Positions 13,897-15,694 of a DNA stretch of 15,694 bases are shown piece after piece. Below the pieces are notes generated by a model. It did not search any database. It had not been told where the DNA came from and saw nothing but the letters and a program-made list of their open reading frames with translations. The DNA is taken from positions 1-15,694 of the forward strand of contig CAMBHX010000028.1 of the NCBI GenBank assembly GCA_945867285.1, written 5' to 3'. The DNA comes from Sulfuricurvum sp. IAE1 (lineage in GTDB: Bacteria; Campylobacterota; Campylobacteria; Campylobacterales; Sulfurimonadaceae). A program made the position numbers and the translations under genes. Every line of letters starts with the position of its first letter. The first letter of the stretch is position 1.

Positions 13897-13902
13897 TATA
13901 AA
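13897..13902 (+). promoter_or_regulatory. Possible -10 box of the chemoreceptor gene
   Basis: TATAAA lies 18 bases before the preferred ATG at 13921 in the 78-base divergent gap. The leader would be very short, and no sigma28 or sigma54 flagellar-type promoter could be recognised. The evidence is weak. Confidence 0.25.
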
Positions 13903-13920
13903 TTTACAAAAAGACAACAA

Positions 13921-15498
13921 ATGAGCCCTTTTAAAACGATAAAATTTAAGTTTATTTTCAACCTTCTTGCTGCAATTGGTGCGGTGCTTTTGAGTGTTAT
14001 TGTAGCATACTTCATTGCCACCTCCTCCATCAAAGAGATTATGATAAGTGACCTCAATACCGTTGCGAATGCGTTGGAAAAAAATGTTAACTATATTTCT
14101 GCGATCAAGCCAAAAGCCTACGAAGACAAGGCGTTTAAGGATGATATCAAAAGTATCAAAATAGGCTCTAGCGGGTATGTGTATTTTATTGATTCCAGTG
14201 GTACTATGACGATTCATCCCAAAACTAAGGATGAGGGTCAAAATAAAGCAGGTCATGATTATATTGATCATATTCGCTCCGATAAAGCAGGGGGAATTTA
14301 CGAATATGTCTCCGCTACGACAGGCCAGCACAAAATTGCTGCTTATCGCTATATCAAAGCGTGGGATATGTGGGTGATTCCTGGAATCAATAAGGCGGAT
14401 TATTTTGATGCACTTCAGAAGAGTTTTTTGATATGGTTTGGCTTTTTGGGAACAATCTTGACAACTATTTTAGTACTCATCAACTATCTTTCTGGTAAAA
14501 GCATCATTCGCCCTATTGAAGAGCTTGATCATGTTTCTGCGGATTTGGCACATGGGGATGGTGATTTGACTAAACGACTACCGTTACTAAATCCGTATGA
14601 TGAGATTGGAATTGCCAGTGCCTATGTCAATACATTTATTGATAAAATCCAACTTACAATTAATGATACCAAGCAAATCACACTCGCTGCTGTTGACTCT
14701 ACTGCTGCATTGAATGCGGCCGCATCCAATCTTGCCCAACAATCAGAAAAGACCAATACTATTGCTCAAAACACCAACTCTACGGCATCAGAAATTCATT
14801 ACAGCATTGAACGTGGCGTAGACACAGCGCGAAATACACTTGAGAACAATCAAAATAGCGCCAATGAGCTCGAAGAAGTACGCTCGATTGCTCATGCTAT
14901 TATTTATGAAATCAGTAATACTACACAAATGAATCGTGATCTCGAAGAGCGCTTTGCACAACTTACCCAAGAGGCATCCAGCGTCAATGGCGTTTTGAGT
15001 ATTATCTCTGATATTGCAGACCAAACTAATCTTTTGGCACTTAATGCAGCCATTGAAGCAGCACGGGCAGGAGAGCACGGACGAGGGTTTGCAGTCGTTG
15101 CAGATGAGGTACGAAAGCTGGCAGAACGAACTCAAAAAAGCCTCACTGAAATTAACTCAATTATTCATATCGTCATCCAGTCTATCGCCGATTCAGCAGA
15201 TATGATGAATTCCAATACTTCTAATATTCAGCGTTTGGAAGTGCGTAGTAATGAAATCGACGCCAAAATAGAAACCACCTCTAAAGTCTTGCATGCCAAT
15301 GTCGATACGAGTGCTCAGAGCGTTCGAGACTCGGAGGTTATGGCAGGGAAAATCAATGAGATTATCGATAAAGTTTCCCAGATGTCCGACTTGTCTCAAA
15401 AAAATCAAGATGATATTAAGCAGATTTCCTCCATCGCCTCTGAGCTTTATGGTGCGGCCACCCATCTAAACAGCAAGCTCGGACTGTTTAGAACCTAA
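13921..15498 (+). CDS. Methyl-accepting chemotaxis protein with periplasmic single-Cache sensor
   Basis: This 525-residue transmembrane chemoreceptor should signal to CheA/CheW. ATG at 13921 is chosen because MSPFKTIKFKFIFNLL leads directly into the first membrane segment (about 11-33). The open frame extends upstream to 13528, but that part is antisense to the NFACT gene. A periplasmic domain (about 36-165) with GSSGYVYFIDSSGTMTIHP and KAWDMWVIPGI has the sCache pattern, often binding small organic ligands. TM2 is at about 167-190, HAMP at about 191-245 (RPIEELDHVSADLAHGDGDL), then a long signalling coiled coil. Its hairpin tip at about 361-410 includes DQTNLLALNAAIEAARAGE and GRGFAVVADEVRKLAERT. 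No CheR-tethering pentapeptide ends the protein. The ligand cannot be told from sequence. Only a weak ribosome-binding site is visible. Confidence 0.94.
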   Translation: MSPFKTIKFKFIFNLLAAIGAVLLSVIVAYFIATSSIKEIMISDLNTVANALEKNVNYISAIKPKAYEDKAFKDDIKSIKIGSSGYVYFIDSSGTMTIHPKTKDEGQNKAGHDYIDHIRSDKAGGIYEYVSATTGQHKIAAYRYIKAWDMWVIPGINKADYFDALQKSFLIWFGFLGTILTTILVLINYLSGKSIIRPIEELDHVSADLAHGDGDLTKRLPLLNPYDEIGIASAYVNTFIDKIQLTINDTKQITLAAVDSTAALNAAASNLAQQSEKTNTIAQNTNSTASEIHYSIERGVDTARNTLENNQNSANELEEVRSIAHAIIYEISNTTQMNRDLEERFAQLTQEASSVNGVLSIISDIADQTNLLALNAAIEAARAGEHGRGFAVVADEVRKLAERTQKSLTEINSIIHIVIQSIADSADMMNSNTSNIQRLEVRSNEIDAKIETTSKVLHANVDTSAQSVRDSEVMAGKINEIIDKVSQMSDLSQKNQDDIKQISSIASELYGAATHLNSKLGLFRT

Positions 15499-15516
15499 GA
15501 AGTTCTCTAAGTTACG

Positions 15517-15534
15517 GTGGCTATAATTCGCCAC
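15517..15534 (+). promoter_or_regulatory. Inverted repeat enclosing a TATAAT box
   Basis: GTGGC (15517-15521) and GCCAC (15530-15534) flank TATAATTC, so a perfect -10 box (15522-15527) occupies the loop of an inverted repeat. It may be the promoter of the gene starting at 15557, with the flanking arms acting as an operator. Alternatively the short stem, followed by TTTAAT, may be a weak terminator for the chemoreceptor gene. A second small stem, AGAAC (15490-15494) with GTTCT (15502-15506), overlaps the chemoreceptor stop. Confidence 0.4.
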
Positions 15535-15556
15535 TTTAATCACAAATGAGCACTTC

Positions 15557-15694
15557 ATGATAATACCTTTAGGATTTGGCGCCAATTACTTTTCTCTCGC
15601 TGCCATCCAAGCGTATGCATCTGAAGTGCGTTTGGCTAAAAATATCACTCGTATTGAGTGGATTTGCCCCGTTTGTCCTGTTTATGTCCTCTCA
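15557..15694 (+). CDS. Possible start of an unrecognised gene, cut by window edge
   Basis: An open frame of 46 codons runs from ATG 15557 (MIIPLGFGANYFSLAAIQAY...) to the end of the window. It follows a plausible -10 box at 15522-15527, but no good ribosome-binding site is visible. The peptide matches no family I recognise; a CPVCP motif lies near the cut end (about residues 38-42). The reverse strand also has an open stretch here, so the call is tentative. Confidence 0.35.
   Translation, partial: MIIPLGFGANYFSLAAIQAYASEVRLAKNITRIEWICPVCPVYVLS

Noticed and set aside
13528..13920. Upstream extension of the chemoreceptor reading frame by 131 codons
   Set aside because: It is antisense to the NFACT gene, has no family resemblance, and would bury the first membrane segment; ATG 13921 gives a normal chemoreceptor N-terminus.

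Overview
The window looks like a chromosomal housekeeping segment from a Campylobacterota bacterium (formerly Epsilonproteobacteria), probably near Sulfuricurvum or Sulfurimonas. Four things point there: a futalosine-pathway menaquinone gene (mqnD), a short-type MurB, the neighbourhood fliQ-murB / recA-eno-(FtsB-like)-(AMIN-domain protein), and the neighbourhood NFACT-(small charged protein)-cdsA-dxr-...-tsaD. From memory, both neighbourhoods resemble Campylobacter jejuni gene order (around Cj1670c-Cj1676 and Cj1344c-Cj1349c). Genus assignment is inference; no rRNA or other taxonomic marker is present.

Layout. 1-270 is the 3' end of purM (+). 372-2470 (-) holds ccoG, a cytochrome cbb3 oxidase assembly ferredoxin-like protein, preceded in the same operon by a protein with the fold of a serine recombinase whose active site has been lost. 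2551-4471 (-) is a tightly overlapping operon mqnD-fliQ-murB. 4726-8004 (+) is recA-eno-(FtsB/DivIC-like)-(AMIN-domain envelope protein). 8154-8657 (-) is tpx, a thiol peroxidase with its own promoter and terminator. 8750-12085 (-) is an operon cdsA-dxr-(RBBP9-type hydrolase)-tsaD in which every junction is a 4-base ATGA overlap. 12195-13842 (-) encodes an NFACT/RqcH-like protein followed by a small charged protein of unknown function. 13921-15498 (+) is a methyl-accepting chemotaxis protein with a periplasmic Cache-type sensor. The last 138 bases may begin another gene (+).

Most genes are core functions: purine synthesis, menaquinone, peptidoglycan, phospholipid and isoprenoid synthesis, tRNA t6A modification, recombination, glycolysis, ribosome rescue, flagellar export and chemotaxis. 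There are no tRNA or rRNA genes, CRISPR arrays, insertion sequences or prophage genes.

Two features are not explained by ordinary annotation. (1) An intergenic element of about 100 bp occurs three times in the same orientation (about 279-375, 4536-4635 and 8013-8114). It has a conserved core and a 5' hairpin whose 7-bp stem differs completely in sequence between copies yet stays perfectly paired, which suggests the structure is under selection. (2) The recombinase-like protein upstream of ccoG has replaced the catalytic serine and both arginines of the DRLGR-type motif while keeping its helix-turn-helix. It therefore looks like a recombinase fold reused as a DNA-binding regulator, and a perfect palindrome overlaps the -35 of its own promoter.
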